From positions 710,981 to 774,980 of the forward strand of contig NZ_LELK01000004.1 in assembly GCF_001039475.1 (NCBI RefSeq): a stretch of DNA of 64,000 nucleotides, read 5' to 3'. The position numbers and the translations under genes were made by a program. Under the pieces are notes generated by a model. It was not told where the DNA came from. It saw only the letters and a list, made by a program, of their open reading frames with translations, and ran no database searches. Shown here piece by piece: positions 55,848-64,000 of the stretch. Numbering within the stretch: the stretch's first letter is position 1; each line of letters begins with the position of its first letter. This DNA is from Guptibacillus hwajinpoensis. GTDB lineage: Bacteria; Bacillota; Bacilli; Bacillales; Guptibacillaceae.

Positions 55848-57446
55848 ATGAAGAAACAACTTCTTGCTTCTTCGGAAATGAAAGGCCGGCTGATTCCGTT
55901 CGTACAGAGCGGAGATTATTTTTATAAAAAGGCGATGAGAGCCTATCAGCAGCGAAACCTCGATAAAGCAAAACAGCACCTTGAACGTGCTGTCAAACTT
56001 TCACCCGAAGAAGTCGATTATATATGTCAACTTGCAGCGGTCCTGTCGGAATTAGGTGAATATGAAGCATCCAACGAATGGTTAACATTCGTTCTAGATG
56101 ATCTTGATCCTGAGTATTATGATTGCTATTTCTTTCTAGCAAATAATTACGCTCATATGGGTCTTTTTAAACAAACCGAAGAAAATGCACAAAAATACCT
56201 TAACCATGAACCAGATGGTGAGTTTGTTGAAGATGCAGAAGAACTTGTTGACTTGATTTTACTTGAGAAATCTGAGGATTTACCTCAAGAACTCGGGGAC
56301 GAAGAACAGCTTATTCTTGAGCATGAAGAAGCACGAAAAGCGATTGAGTCGGGAAGATTTTCTGAAGCAATCGATCTGCTTGAGAATATGACGGACGCTT
56401 ACACTGAATTCTGGCCAGCTTATAATAATCTTGCACTTGCGTATTTCTATGATGAGCAATTTGAGGAAGCGATACGTGTCCTTGATCTCGTTCTTACGAA
56501 AAACGAGGGCAATCTGAATGCGGTTTGTAACCTTGCATTGTTCTATGACTTCCTTGGTCAGCATGTAAAACGTGATCTTATGCTAGAGCGATTAAAGAAT
56601 GTCTATCCGATCCATCCAGATCATTCTTATAAGCTCGGTAGTACATTTGGGTTTCTTGGTGAGCATGAGCTAGCATTTCACTGGCTTCGTAAAGTAGAAG
56701 TAACGCGCCACTCATGGGATGTTTCTTTCTACCATTGGATGGCTGTCTCTTCTTTTCAACTTGATCGTCCAGAGCTCGCTAAGCGTTACTGGAACAAAAT
56801 GAAAGAACTAGACCCAACTAATCAGATTGCGATAGGCCATCTTACTAAATTAGAAGAAGGAACGCTAAAGAAAAATCGTGTTTCCTATCGTTCTCAAGCC
56901 ACTGAAGTTAAAGATGAAAAAGAGAAAAAGCATGATTATCACGCTAGAATGACGCATCTTATGCTTCTTTATACGAGACGCGACGCGGAGAGTGCTTCTC
57001 TTCTTCAAACGTATTGTAAACGGAAGGACGAGCCCACGATTATTAAAGAGCTTTCAGCCTACATTGCGTTAACCCTATCTGGTGAACCTGTTCGCGTTTT
57101 AACAGAGGACAATGAGTTTACAGTGACTAACGTTAATGATTTTCCAGAACACGTACTTTCTGGAATGCGTGTGATTGCTGAACTTGAACAGGCAAACATT
57201 AGTGACTCTGAATTGCATGAGCTTATTGCAACCACTTGGCTACGCTGCTATGTTAAACTTTCAGAAAGAAAGCTTTCTTTCCAGAATGCAAAAGGAACAG
57301 CTGCAGCTATGCTATACATGTGGAAGAGTGCGAATGAGTCACACGTATCACAGACTGAAATAGCTAATGCGTTCGGAATCTCGACTTCTACTGTTTACTC
57401 TTACCGCAAAAAAATAGCAAGTTTACTTGAGAGCGAAGAGCTGTGA
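55848..57446 (+). CDS. yvcD: TPR-repeat protein with C-terminal HTH-like segment (YvcD-like)
   Basis: A 532-residue cytoplasmic protein with tetratricopeptide repeats over most of its first about 300 residues (AMRAYQQRNLDKAKQHLERAV, NLALAYFYDEQFEEAIRVLDL, LALFYDFLGQ). The C-terminal about 30 residues (VSQTEIANAFGISTSTVYSY) look like a helix-turn-helix. The first few repeats suggest protein-protein contact. Its position upstream of trxB equals yvcD in B. subtilis. Function unknown. The start is ATG 55848 after ATGGGGGA. The symbol rests on synteny. Confidence 0.8.
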   Translation: MKKQLLASSEMKGRLIPFVQSGDYFYKKAMRAYQQRNLDKAKQHLERAVKLSPEEVDYICQLAAVLSELGEYEASNEWLTFVLDDLDPEYYDCYFFLANNYAHMGLFKQTEENAQKYLNHEPDGEFVEDAEELVDLILLEKSEDLPQELGDEEQLILEHEEARKAIESGRFSEAIDLLENMTDAYTEFWPAYNNLALAYFYDEQFEEAIRVLDLVLTKNEGNLNAVCNLALFYDFLGQHVKRDLMLERLKNVYPIHPDHSYKLGSTFGFLGEHELAFHWLRKVEVTRHSWDVSFYHWMAVSSFQLDRPELAKRYWNKMKELDPTNQIAIGHLTKLEEGTLKKNRVSYRSQATEVKDEKEKKHDYHARMTHLMLLYTRRDAESASLLQTYCKRKDEPTIIKELSAYIALTLSGEPVRVLTEDNEFTVTNVNDFPEHVLSGMRVIAELEQANISDSELHELIATTWLRCYVKLSERKLSFQNAKGTAAAMLYMWKSANESHVSQTEIANAFGISTSTVYSYRKKIASLLESEEL

Positions 57447-57476
57447 GCAAACGGGTAGACATTTAAAGCACATTGA

Positions 57477-58505
<1,029 letters not shown>

Positions 58506-58514
58506 TAACGTACA

Positions 58515-58548
58515 AAAGCAGAGAATCTAAGGATTCTCTGCTTTTTTT
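58515..58548 (+). terminator. trxB terminator
   Basis: AAAGCAGAGAATC and GATTCTCTGCTTT, 13-bp perfect stem, four-base loop, T7. Confidence 0.95.
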
Positions 58549-58550
58549 GA

Positions 58551-58597
58551 CAAAAACCGCAGGTAACCGCAGGTGCCTGTCACCCGCGGTTTTTTTG
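58551..58597 (+). terminator. Second hairpin terminator after trxB
   Basis: AAAAACCGC pairs with GCGGTTTTT, extended by GGT/ACC, with T7. The loop contains CAGGTGCCTGTCACC, a short partial palindrome. Confidence 0.75.
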
Positions 58598-58690
58598 CGT
58601 AATTCGGTTTTAATTCTCCTGTAACAGCGATGCAATATAAGTGGGGTAAACTTGAATTAGATTTAACCCCCTTTAACATAGTTAGTCATT

Positions 58691-58719
58691 GCGCGGACAT
58701 TTGCTCCGCGCTTTTTTTT
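58691..58719 (+). terminator. Orphan terminator with no gene upstream
   Basis: GCGCGGA and TCCGCGC, 7-bp GC-rich stem with a seven-base loop, T8. About 90 bp of sequence separates it from the previous terminator, including a possible stem GGGGTAAA/TTTAACCCC (58651-58671 region). This layout suggests a small RNA, but no clear promoter is seen. The whole trxB-yvcI gap (555 bp) holds three terminators and one MITE remnant. Confidence 0.75.
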
Positions 58720-58778
58720 GTACTTTAAAACACAATGGTTGTATAGGGGTAATGTGATCAGCTTAATTCAATTAACTA

Positions 58779-58891
58779 GGCTCTCTTCTCAAAGATTGTT
58801 GCTTTTGAAAAAAATGTATAAAGAACCAAACTTAGCTGATTGGAGCGGAAATCCCCTTACTCTTATTTCAACAATGATTACGAAAACAGCC
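58779..58891 (+). repeat. MITE-like element with the core almost wholly lost
   Basis: Both terminal repeats remain (GGCTCTCTTCTCAAAGATTG at the left; CAACAATGATTACGAAAACAGCC ending at 58891, written here in two overlapping parts CAACAATGATT and ACGAAAACAGCC) but only GATTGGAGCGGAAATC of the GC-rich core is left. Flanks share ATTAA (58771-58775 and 58892-58896), possibly part of an old target duplication. It shows that the arms belong to the element independently of the core. Confidence 0.75.
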
Positions 58892-59060
58892 ATTAAAATG
58901 ACGAAAATGACAGATTTTAAATCACCATCTTCTACCTTCCGAACCGCTCTCATTGTTCATGAACTTTAATCATAGTATACTATGGTTAGAAAATATTGAA
59001 GTCTGTCGTACGTTCAGACTCTCGTATTAAAAATCGGATGACCGAATTGGGGTGACAATT

Positions 59061-59525
59061 GTGCAACGCGTAACAAACTGTATTTTAAACGACCAAGCTA
59101 ATGATCGAGTACTTCTACTGAAAAAGCCAAGACGCGGATGGTGGGTTGCACCAGGTGGCAAAATGGAATCGGAAGAATCGATTCGCGATTCGGTGATTCG
59201 AGAGTTTCGAGAAGAAACGGGAGTCTACTTAAAGAACCCGAAACTTAAAGGGATTTTCACGTTTATTATTAAAGAAAATGATGTTACAAAATCAGAATGG
59301 ATGATGTTCACGTTCCTCGCAACTGAATACGATGGGGAGTCTGTGAAAGAGTCAGATGAAGGCAAAGTTTCCTGGGTTAAAACAGAAGAAGTTAGCGAAC
59401 TTCCTATGGCTCCAGGTGATTATCATATTCTTGATTACATGTTAAAAGGTCACGGTATTATTTACGGCACATTTACTTATACACCTGACTTCAAGCTACT
59501 TTCTTATAGGCTAGACCCGTCTTAA
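59061..59525 (+). CDS. yvcI: Nudix hydrolase YvcI
   Basis: A Nudix family pyrophosphohydrolase of 154 residues; it resembles the 8-oxo-dGTPase (MutT) group but the true substrate is unknown. The Nudix box is complete: G-x5-E-x7-REFREETGV, starting at [11 protein letters not shown] 59061 is 6 bases after TTGGGGTGA; GTG 59052 is an alternative that matches the B. subtilis N-terminus (MTxxQRVTN) better as I recall it. It leads the yvcI-rapZ-mgfK-whiA-crh cluster conserved in Firmicutes. Confidence 0.9.
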   Translation: MQRVTNCILNDQANDRVLLLKKPRRGWWVAPGGKMESEESIRDSVIREFREETGVYLKNPKLKGIFTFIIKENDVTKSEWMMFTFLATEYDGESVKESDEGKVSWVKTEEVSELPMAPGDYHILDYMLKGHGIIYGTFTYTPDFKLLSYRLDPS

Positions 59526-59568
59526 TCAAAGTGGAACAATAAGAGAAACTGAGAATGGAGTGGGGAAA

Positions 59569-60459
59569 ATGACCGAATCTAACGACAAACGCATTCATAT
59601 GGTCATTATTACAGGCATGAGCGGCGCTGGTAAAACAGTTGCCATGCAATGTTTTGAGGACATCGGGTACTTCTGTATTGATAACTTACCACCTGCGCTT
59701 TTACCGAAGTTCGTTGAAATGGTCGACGGATCAGAGGGAAAGCTGAATAAAGTAGCGCTTGTAATGGATCTCCGCGGTGGTGACTTCTTTGATCATCTAG
59801 TCGAAGCTGTTGATCACCTCGATACACATGACCGCCTCGATGCGGAAATTCTTTACCTAGATTCAAAAGATTCAACATTAGTGCGACGCTACAAGGAAAC
59901 ACGACGATCTCACCCACTTGCACCTGAAGGCTTGCCGCTCGAAGGAATTAAGAAAGAGAGAGAAATGCTTGAAGAGTTAAAGGGACGCTCTCAGCAAATT
60001 ATCGATACGAGTGACATTAAACCGGTCCAGCTTAGAGAAAAAATTATGGATCGGTTCACCAATAACGAGAAAGAGAACTTTGGAGTTAATGTGATGTCAT
60101 TTGGGTTCAAGTACGGTATACCAATTGACGCCGATCTTGTCTTTGATATTCGCTTCCTTCCAAATCCTCATTATGTCGAGCATTTGCGTCCAAAAACAGG
60201 AGTGGAAGAAGAAGTCGCGAACTATGTATTTAAGTGGAAAGAAACGCAAACGTTTCTTGCGAAATTGATTGATATGTTAGCCTACATGCTTCCTCAATAT
60301 AAGAGGGAAGGGAAAAGCCAGTTAGTGATTGGAATAGGATGTACTGGTGGTAAGCATCGATCTGTTGCCTTTGCTGAGCATATTGGAAAGCATTTCGAAT
60401 TGGAGTACCGAACCAACATTACCCACAGGGATATTGAAAAAGGGAAGGGTCATAACTAA
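59569..60459 (+). CDS. rapZ: RNase adapter RapZ / YvcJ nucleotide-binding protein
   Basis: A P-loop protein of 296 residues. In E. coli RapZ targets the GlmZ small RNA to RNase E; in B. subtilis YvcJ affects competence. Motifs: Walker [46 protein letters not shown]-like [14 protein letters not shown] and the C-terminal [20 protein letters not shown] 59569 follows GGAGTGGGGA. mgfK begins one base after its stop. Confidence 0.95.
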   Translation: MTESNDKRIHMVIITGMSGAGKTVAMQCFEDIGYFCIDNLPPALLPKFVEMVDGSEGKLNKVALVMDLRGGDFFDHLVEAVDHLDTHDRLDAEILYLDSKDSTLVRRYKETRRSHPLAPEGLPLEGIKKEREMLEELKGRSQQIIDTSDIKPVQLREKIMDRFTNNEKENFGVNVMSFGFKYGIPIDADLVFDIRFLPNPHYVEHLRPKTGVEEEVANYVFKWKETQTFLAKLIDMLAYMLPQYKREGKSQLVIGIGCTGGKHRSVAFAEHIGKHFELEYRTNITHRDIEKGKGHN

Positions 60460-60460
60460 T

Positions 60461-61432
60461 ATGGATGACACTAATCTGCCAAAGGCTGTTGTCATTGGTG
60501 GAGGAACAGGCCTATCTGTACTACTTCGTGGACTTAAAACGTTTCCTGTAGACATTACTGCAATTGTTACGGTCGCAGATGACGGAGGAAGTTCAGGACG
60601 TTTGCGTGAAGAGTTTGATATTCCTCCGCCAGGCGATGTGCGAAACGTAATTACGGCTTTATCAGAGGTTGAACCTTTACTAGAAGGACTTATGCAACAC
60701 CGCTTTAAGAATGGAAATGGTCTATCAGGACATTCACTTGGCAATTTAATGCTTGCAGCGATGACTGATATTACCGGAGATTTTGTTCAAGGTGTGAGAG
60801 AAATGTGCCGTGTTCTTAACGTACGCGGTAAGGTACTTCCTGCATCTAATCAAAGCGTTGTTCTACATGCTGAAATGGCTGATGGTACATTTGTTAAAGG
60901 CGAATCTCAAATTCCAAAAATGAACAAGACCATTAAAAAAGTATTCCTCTCACCACCTGGTATTAAAGCTCTTCCGGAATCGTTACAGGCGATTCGTGAA
61001 GCGGATCTCATTGTACTTGGTCCAGGGAGTCTTTATACAAGTATCCTTCCAAATTTACTAGTGCCGGGCGTTGCACATGAAATCCGGCAAGCAAAGGGAA
61101 GAAAAGTATACGTATGTAACGTGATGACCCAGTTAGGTGAGACAGAAAATTATACAGCGAGTGACCACGTGCAGGCACTCATTGACCACATCGGTTATAA
61201 ACTTATGGATACCATTATTGTTAACGAACAGATTATTCCATCTTTTTATGCAAAACGCTATGCACAAGAACGAGCAGAAGTTGTGCAATACGACGAAAAT
61301 CGTCTAAAGAGCTTTGGTTTTGAAGTTATAAGTGATAAGATTATCCAATACGATGAGAAGTATGTACGCCATGATGCGAAGAAGATATCATCTATTCTTT
61401 TATCGTTATTAGACGATAAAAAATCAGGGTGA
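60461..61432 (+). CDS. mgfK: Gluconeogenesis factor MgfK (YvcK)
   Basis: A 323-residue CofD-like protein that binds UDP-GlcNAc and is needed for growth on gluconeogenic carbon sources and for cell shape. It shows [57 protein letters not shown] and [21 protein letters not shown] 60461 follows AGGGAAGGGT; longer frames run inside rapZ. The next gene, whiA, is 40 bp downstream. Confidence 0.94.
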   Translation: MDDTNLPKAVVIGGGTGLSVLLRGLKTFPVDITAIVTVADDGGSSGRLREEFDIPPPGDVRNVITALSEVEPLLEGLMQHRFKNGNGLSGHSLGNLMLAAMTDITGDFVQGVREMCRVLNVRGKVLPASNQSVVLHAEMADGTFVKGESQIPKMNKTIKKVFLSPPGIKALPESLQAIREADLIVLGPGSLYTSILPNLLVPGVAHEIRQAKGRKVYVCNVMTQLGETENYTASDHVQALIDHIGYKLMDTIIVNEQIIPSFYAKRYAQERAEVVQYDENRLKSFGFEVISDKIIQYDEKYVRHDAKKISSILLSLLDDKKSG

Positions 61433-61472
61433 AGGGTCAGTGGGGTCCCTGCATGGAAAAGGGGGGATGGCA

Positions 61473-62414
61473 ATGTCATTTGCTGCTGATACAAAGAAAG
61501 AGTTAACACAGCTAGAAAGTAAAGCATGCTGTGCAAGATCAGAGCTAGCAGCACTCATACGAATGAACGGATCTATATCGTTTGGTAACAGACAATTGAT
61601 CCTGAATATTCCGACTGAACATGCTGCCATTGCAAGAAGGATCTATACGCTTATTAAGCGAATTTACAATTATGATGTTGAACTGCTAGTCCGTAAGAAA
61701 ATGAGACTTAAGAAGAACAATGTTTACATTGTTCGTGTATCCGCGAAGGCGAGAGAATTACTTGAGGATCTTGGTATTATGGATAGTGCATTCACATTCA
61801 CTAGAACTATTTCTATCGATTTTACGAAAAAAAATTGCTGTAAACGTTCTTATCTAAGAGGAGCATTTCTTGCTGGAGGATCCATTAACCATCCGGAAAC
61901 TTCTTACCATCTAGAGATCTTCTCCATGTATGAAGAGCATACAGAATCTCTTTGTAACTTAATGAATGAGTTCGGATTAAATGCTAAAATGCTTGAACGA
62001 AAAAAAGGCTATATTGTTTATATCAAAGAAGGCGAGAAAATCACAGAGTTTCTAAGTGTAGTAGGTGCACATCAGGCGCTCCTCTATTTCGAAGATGTCC
62101 GCATTATGAAAGATATGCGCAATTCGGTTAATCGAATTGTAAATTGTGAAACTGCCAATTTGAACAAAACTGTCGGCGCAGCTTTTCGTCAGGTTGAAAA
62201 CATCCGTTTCATCGAAAAAGAGGTTGGACTTGAGATTCTCCCTGATAAATTGAGGGAAATCGCTGTTCTTCGTGTAAAGCATCAGGATGTCACGTTGAAA
62301 GAACTTGGTGAAATGGTAACTGGTGGAGCAATAAGCAAATCGGGCATCAATCATCGTTTGCGTAAGATTGATCAGATTGCCGACAAACTGCGAACAGGTA
62401 GTCCTATTTCATAA
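61473..62414 (+). CDS. whiA: WhiA DNA-binding protein
   Basis: WhiA has a LAGLIDADG homing-endonuclease-like N-terminal domain and a C-terminal helix-turn-helix; it supports cell division and chromosome segregation in B. subtilis. The 313-residue protein shows [60 protein letters not shown] and the HTH segment [21 protein letters not shown] chose ATG 61473 after AAGGGGGG; ATG 61467 is on the site. The position between mgfK and crh is conserved. Confidence 0.96.
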   Translation: MSFAADTKKELTQLESKACCARSELAALIRMNGSISFGNRQLILNIPTEHAAIARRIYTLIKRIYNYDVELLVRKKMRLKKNNVYIVRVSAKARELLEDLGIMDSAFTFTRTISIDFTKKNCCKRSYLRGAFLAGGSINHPETSYHLEIFSMYEEHTESLCNLMNEFGLNAKMLERKKGYIVYIKEGEKITEFLSVVGAHQALLYFEDVRIMKDMRNSVNRIVNCETANLNKTVGAAFRQVENIRFIEKEVGLEILPDKLREIAVLRVKHQDVTLKELGEMVTGGAISKSGINHRLRKIDQIADKLRTGSPIS

Positions 62415-62433
62415 ATGAACAGTTGAAAAAGAA

Positions 62434-62470
62434 AAGCTTCCACCAGCAGTTGGTGGAGAGCTACTTTTTC
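62434..62470 (+). terminator. Terminator after whiA
   Basis: AGCT-TCCACCA pairs with TGGTGGA-G-AGCT (one bulge) around GCAGT, followed by T5 after two bases. Moderately strong; read-through into crh is possible. Confidence 0.6.
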
Positions 62471-62658
62471 TACTAATAAGTAAGTTACAATAAGAAAAAC
62501 GTTGTCTTCAGAATGGAGCACACGTTTTTCTAACTTTTTCTGATTTTGAGATAGCGCTTACTTATCCAAATAATAAGAAAGTATAGAATTCAGTGATGTC
62601 TTGCCATAACGCTCAGGTAGGTTAATCATCTGCTCTATTTAATGGGAGGAATGAAGAA

Positions 62659-62913
62659 GTGGTTCAAAAAGAAGTTGTTGTTACGTTAGATACAGGATTG
62701 CAAGCACGCCCTGCGGCATTATTCGTTCAGGAAGCAAATCGATTTAACTCGGACATTTTCCTCGAAAAAGATGGGAAAAAAGTAAATGCCAAAAGCATTA
62801 TGGGTATCATGAGCCTAGCTGTTGGAACAGGAGCTTCTGTTATCTTGACAGTAGACGGCAATGATGAAGAAGATGCGATCTCTTCATTAATCGAATTTGT
62901 ACAAAAAGGTTAG
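62659..62913 (+). CDS. crh: Catabolite repression HPr-like protein Crh
   Basis: An HPr paralogue acting only in catabolite repression. The 84-residue protein has Gln at position 15 (TGLQARPAA) where HPr has the PTS-phosphorylated His, and keeps Ser46 (NAKSIMGIMSL), the HprK target. It therefore cannot carry PTS phosphate but can serve as CcpA co-repressor. The start is GTG 62659 after GGGAGGA. It ends the yvcI-crh cluster. HprK, PpaX and a cre-controlled glp regulon lie in this same window. Confidence 0.96.
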   Translation: MVQKEVVVTLDTGLQARPAALFVQEANRFNSDIFLEKDGKKVNAKSIMGIMSLAVGTGASVILTVDGNDEEDAISSLIEFVQKG

Positions 62914-62919
62914 CATGAC

Positions 62920-62954
62920 AGGCTTCCGCTAAAACCTAGCAGAAGCCTTTTTTT
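62920..62954 (+). terminator. crh terminator
   Basis: AGGCTTC-C-GCT and AGC-A-GAAGCCT pair with one internal mismatch; T7 follows. Confidence 0.88.
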
Positions 62955-62965
62955 ATGTTTTCTGG

Positions 62966-63158
62966 TGTTATTTCCGCTCCAGGGTGCTCGCTTTCCGCGG
63001 GGCGGGCGGTGAGCCTCCTCGTCGCTTACGCTCCTGCGGGGTCTCACCTGTCCCGCTAATCCCGCAGGAGTCGAGCACCCTTCCGCTCCAATCAATTATG
63101 TCGTGCGTTTCTCATATACTAAACCGTTCGAAAGCAATAAACTCTTTAGAAAGAAGCT
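62966..63158 (-). repeat. MITE-like element, inverse copy
   Basis: A nearly complete core (62971-63092) in inverse orientation, starting TTTCCGCTCCAGGGTGCTCG. The left arm is missing (it abuts the crh terminator); the right arm is diverged but keeps AAAGCAATAAACTCTTTAGA. It fills most of the 304-bp gap between crh and clpP. Confidence 0.8.
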
Positions 63159-63174
63159 TCTATTAAAACACGAC

Positions 63175-63210
63175 AAAAAAACGCCTCTCCCATTTCGGGA
63201 GAGGCGTTTT
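63175..63210 (-). terminator. clpP terminator
   Basis: AAAACGCCTCTCCC and GGGAGAGGCGTTTT, 14-bp perfect stem, five-base loop, with a T-run on the minus strand. Confidence 0.95.
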
Positions 63211-63217
63211 GAACGTT

Positions 63218-63802
63218 TTAAGCTTTTTTCTCCATTACTTCGTCGATCAAGCCGTATTCTTTCGCTTCATTTGCTTCCATGAAACGGTCACGATCAGTGT
63301 CGCGATCAATTGTTTCAAGTGGCTGACCTGTACGCTCAGCAAGAATTTTGTTAAGCTTTTCGCGCATTTGGATAATGCGTTTTGCGTGAATCTCAATGTC
63401 TGATGCTTGACCTTGCGTACCACCTAATGGTTGGTGAATCATAACTTCACTGTTTGGAAGTGCATAACGTTTTCCTGGCTCACCAGCTGCAAGAAGGAAT
63501 GCCCCCATGGAAGCTGCCATACCAATACAGATAGTAGAAACTTTTGGTTTAATGAACTGCATTGTATCGTAAATTGCCATTCCTGCTGTGATTGAACCAC
63601 CAGGGCTGTTAATGTAAAGTGAAATATCTTTGTCAGGATCTTCAGCTGCTAGGAAAAGTAGCTGTGCTACTACTGCGTTTGATACGTTATCATCGATTGC
63701 AGTACCAAGCATGATGATGCGGTCTTTAAGAAGACGAGAATAGATGTCGTACGCTCTTTCACCGCGGTTTGTTTGTTCAATTACCGTTGGAATTAAAACC
63801 AT
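63218..63802 (-). CDS. clpP: ATP-dependent Clp protease proteolytic subunit
   Basis: ClpP forms the 14-subunit proteolytic chamber used with ClpX, ClpC and ClpE. The 194-residue protein has the catalytic triad Ser98 (GMAASMGAF), His123 (MIHQPLGG) and Asp172 (DRDTDRDRF), and the propeptide-free start [20 protein letters not shown]. The start is ATG 63802 with GGGAGGAA upstream; the ATG 24 bases earlier has no site. A CtsR operator overlaps its promoter, so it is heat- and stress-induced. Confidence 0.98.
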   Translation of the reverse strand: MVLIPTVIEQTNRGERAYDIYSRLLKDRIIMLGTAIDDNVSNAVVAQLLFLAAEDPDKDISLYINSPGGSITAGMAIYDTMQFIKPKVSTICIGMAASMGAFLLAAGEPGKRYALPNSEVMIHQPLGGTQGQASDIEIHAKRIIQMREKLNKILAERTGQPLETIDRDTDRDRFMEANEAKEYGLIDEVMEKKA

Positions 63803-63850
63803 TTTAAATTCCTCCCTTATTTTCATTAAATATGTAGTTGCTGTACGTTC

Positions 63851-63880
63851 ATCATACCTAAAAGGTCAATATAGGTCAAA
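63851..63880 (-). promoter_or_regulatory. clpP promoter with CtsR operator
   Basis: On the minus strand TTGACC (63879-63874), 17 bp, TATGAT (63856-63851) is a SigA promoter. The heptad repeat GGTCAAT-ATA-GGTCAAA (63864-63880, plus strand) fits the CtsR consensus with one mismatch in a half site and covers the -35 and spacer. The remaining 120 bp to the window end show no gene or other signal. Confidence 0.88.
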
Positions 63881-64000
63881 TGAAGTGCTGTGCGATTTTA
63901 TCAATAGAGGAATAGAGGTTGCTTTCCCCCGTCCACCTACATCCATTTTCCCCGCGTTCCTTTATTTTAAACGGATCGACTGTTCCTTTTTTGAAAGCGA

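Noticed and set aside
58718-58969. 83-codon frame after the orphan terminator
   Set aside because: It is made of the core-deleted repeat at 58779-58891 and has no recognisable protein features.
62540-62560. cre-like site upstream of crh (AGATAGCGCTTACT)
   Set aside because: Two fixed positions of the cre consensus do not match and no promoter context supports it.

Overview
The window is a stretch of core chromosome from a low-GC, Gram-positive, spore-former-type member of the Bacillaceae. The evidence is conserved gene order (tagO-yvyE-degSU, comFA-comFC, hpf-secA-prfB, ftsEX-ctpB-minJ-csbA-uvrBA, glpPFKD, hprK-lgt-yvoD-ppaX-yvoF-his, yvcD-trxB-yvcI-rapZ-mgfK-whiA-crh-clpP), strong AGGAGG-type ribosome binding sites, frequent TTG/GTG starts, and SigA, SigB, SigW, WalR, CtsR and CcpA type sites. 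The order follows Bacillus subtilis closely, but the species is not B. subtilis. The flagellar block that I recall between comFC and hpf in B. subtilis is absent, comFB is missing, and an M23 peptidase gene sits between ftsX and ctpB. I cannot name the species.

Layout. 1-5745: four glycosyltransferase genes (the first cut by the window edge) and an LCP-family ligase, a cell-surface polymer cluster. 5959-7874 (minus): tagO and yvyE. 8362-10221: degS-degU. 10734-11663 (minus): a secreted NlpC/P60 hydrolase. 11969-15040: degV-comFA-comFC. 15181-20201: cold-shock protein, hpf, secA, prfB (with its programmed frameshift). 20467-28794: YitT protein, cytochrome c-551, ftsEX, M23 peptidase, ctpB, minJ, csbA. 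28798-29664 (minus): TauE/SafE permease. 29853-34707: uvrBA. 35480-37296: a SigW-type envelope-stress operon. 37384-42454: glycerol regulon glpP, glpFK, glpD. 42661-46544: hprK-lgt-yvoD-ppaX-yvoF. 46584-48529 (minus): methionine aminopeptidase and a Ca2+/H+ exchanger. 49038-55455: hisZGDBHAFI. 55521-62913: small membrane protein, TPR protein, trxB, Nudix, rapZ, mgfK, whiA, crh. 63218-63802 (minus): clpP under a CtsR operator.

The genes fall into functional groups. Wall polymer synthesis and wall turnover comprise the glycosyltransferases, LCP protein, TagO, NlpC/P60 with a WalR box, FtsEX with the M23 protein, and MinJ. Carbon control comprises HprK, Crh, PpaX, and GlpP with a cre site. Stress genes are hpf behind a SigB-type promoter, the yvl genes behind a SigW-type promoter, clpP behind CtsR, and uvrBA.

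No unknown multi-gene system is visible. The most unusual content is intergenic. A family of GC-rich, palindromic, roughly 200-bp elements occurs about a dozen times, singly, as internally deleted forms and as head-to-tail tandem arrays. Comparing copies shows that the GC-rich core lies inside a longer unit with imperfect terminal inverted repeats of the type GGCTCTTTTC...GAAAAGAGCC, which makes it a MITE-like, non-autonomous mobile element. At 10252-10446 a second, unrelated-interior element folds into a near-perfect four-way cloverleaf. It also ends in GGCT...AGCC, is flanked by a perfect 8-bp direct repeat (TTTCTTAA), and has landed inside the terminal repeat of a copy of the first family. 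This is a nested insertion that records transposition. GGCT ends with 8-bp AT-rich duplications point by inference to an ISL3-type transposase encoded elsewhere.
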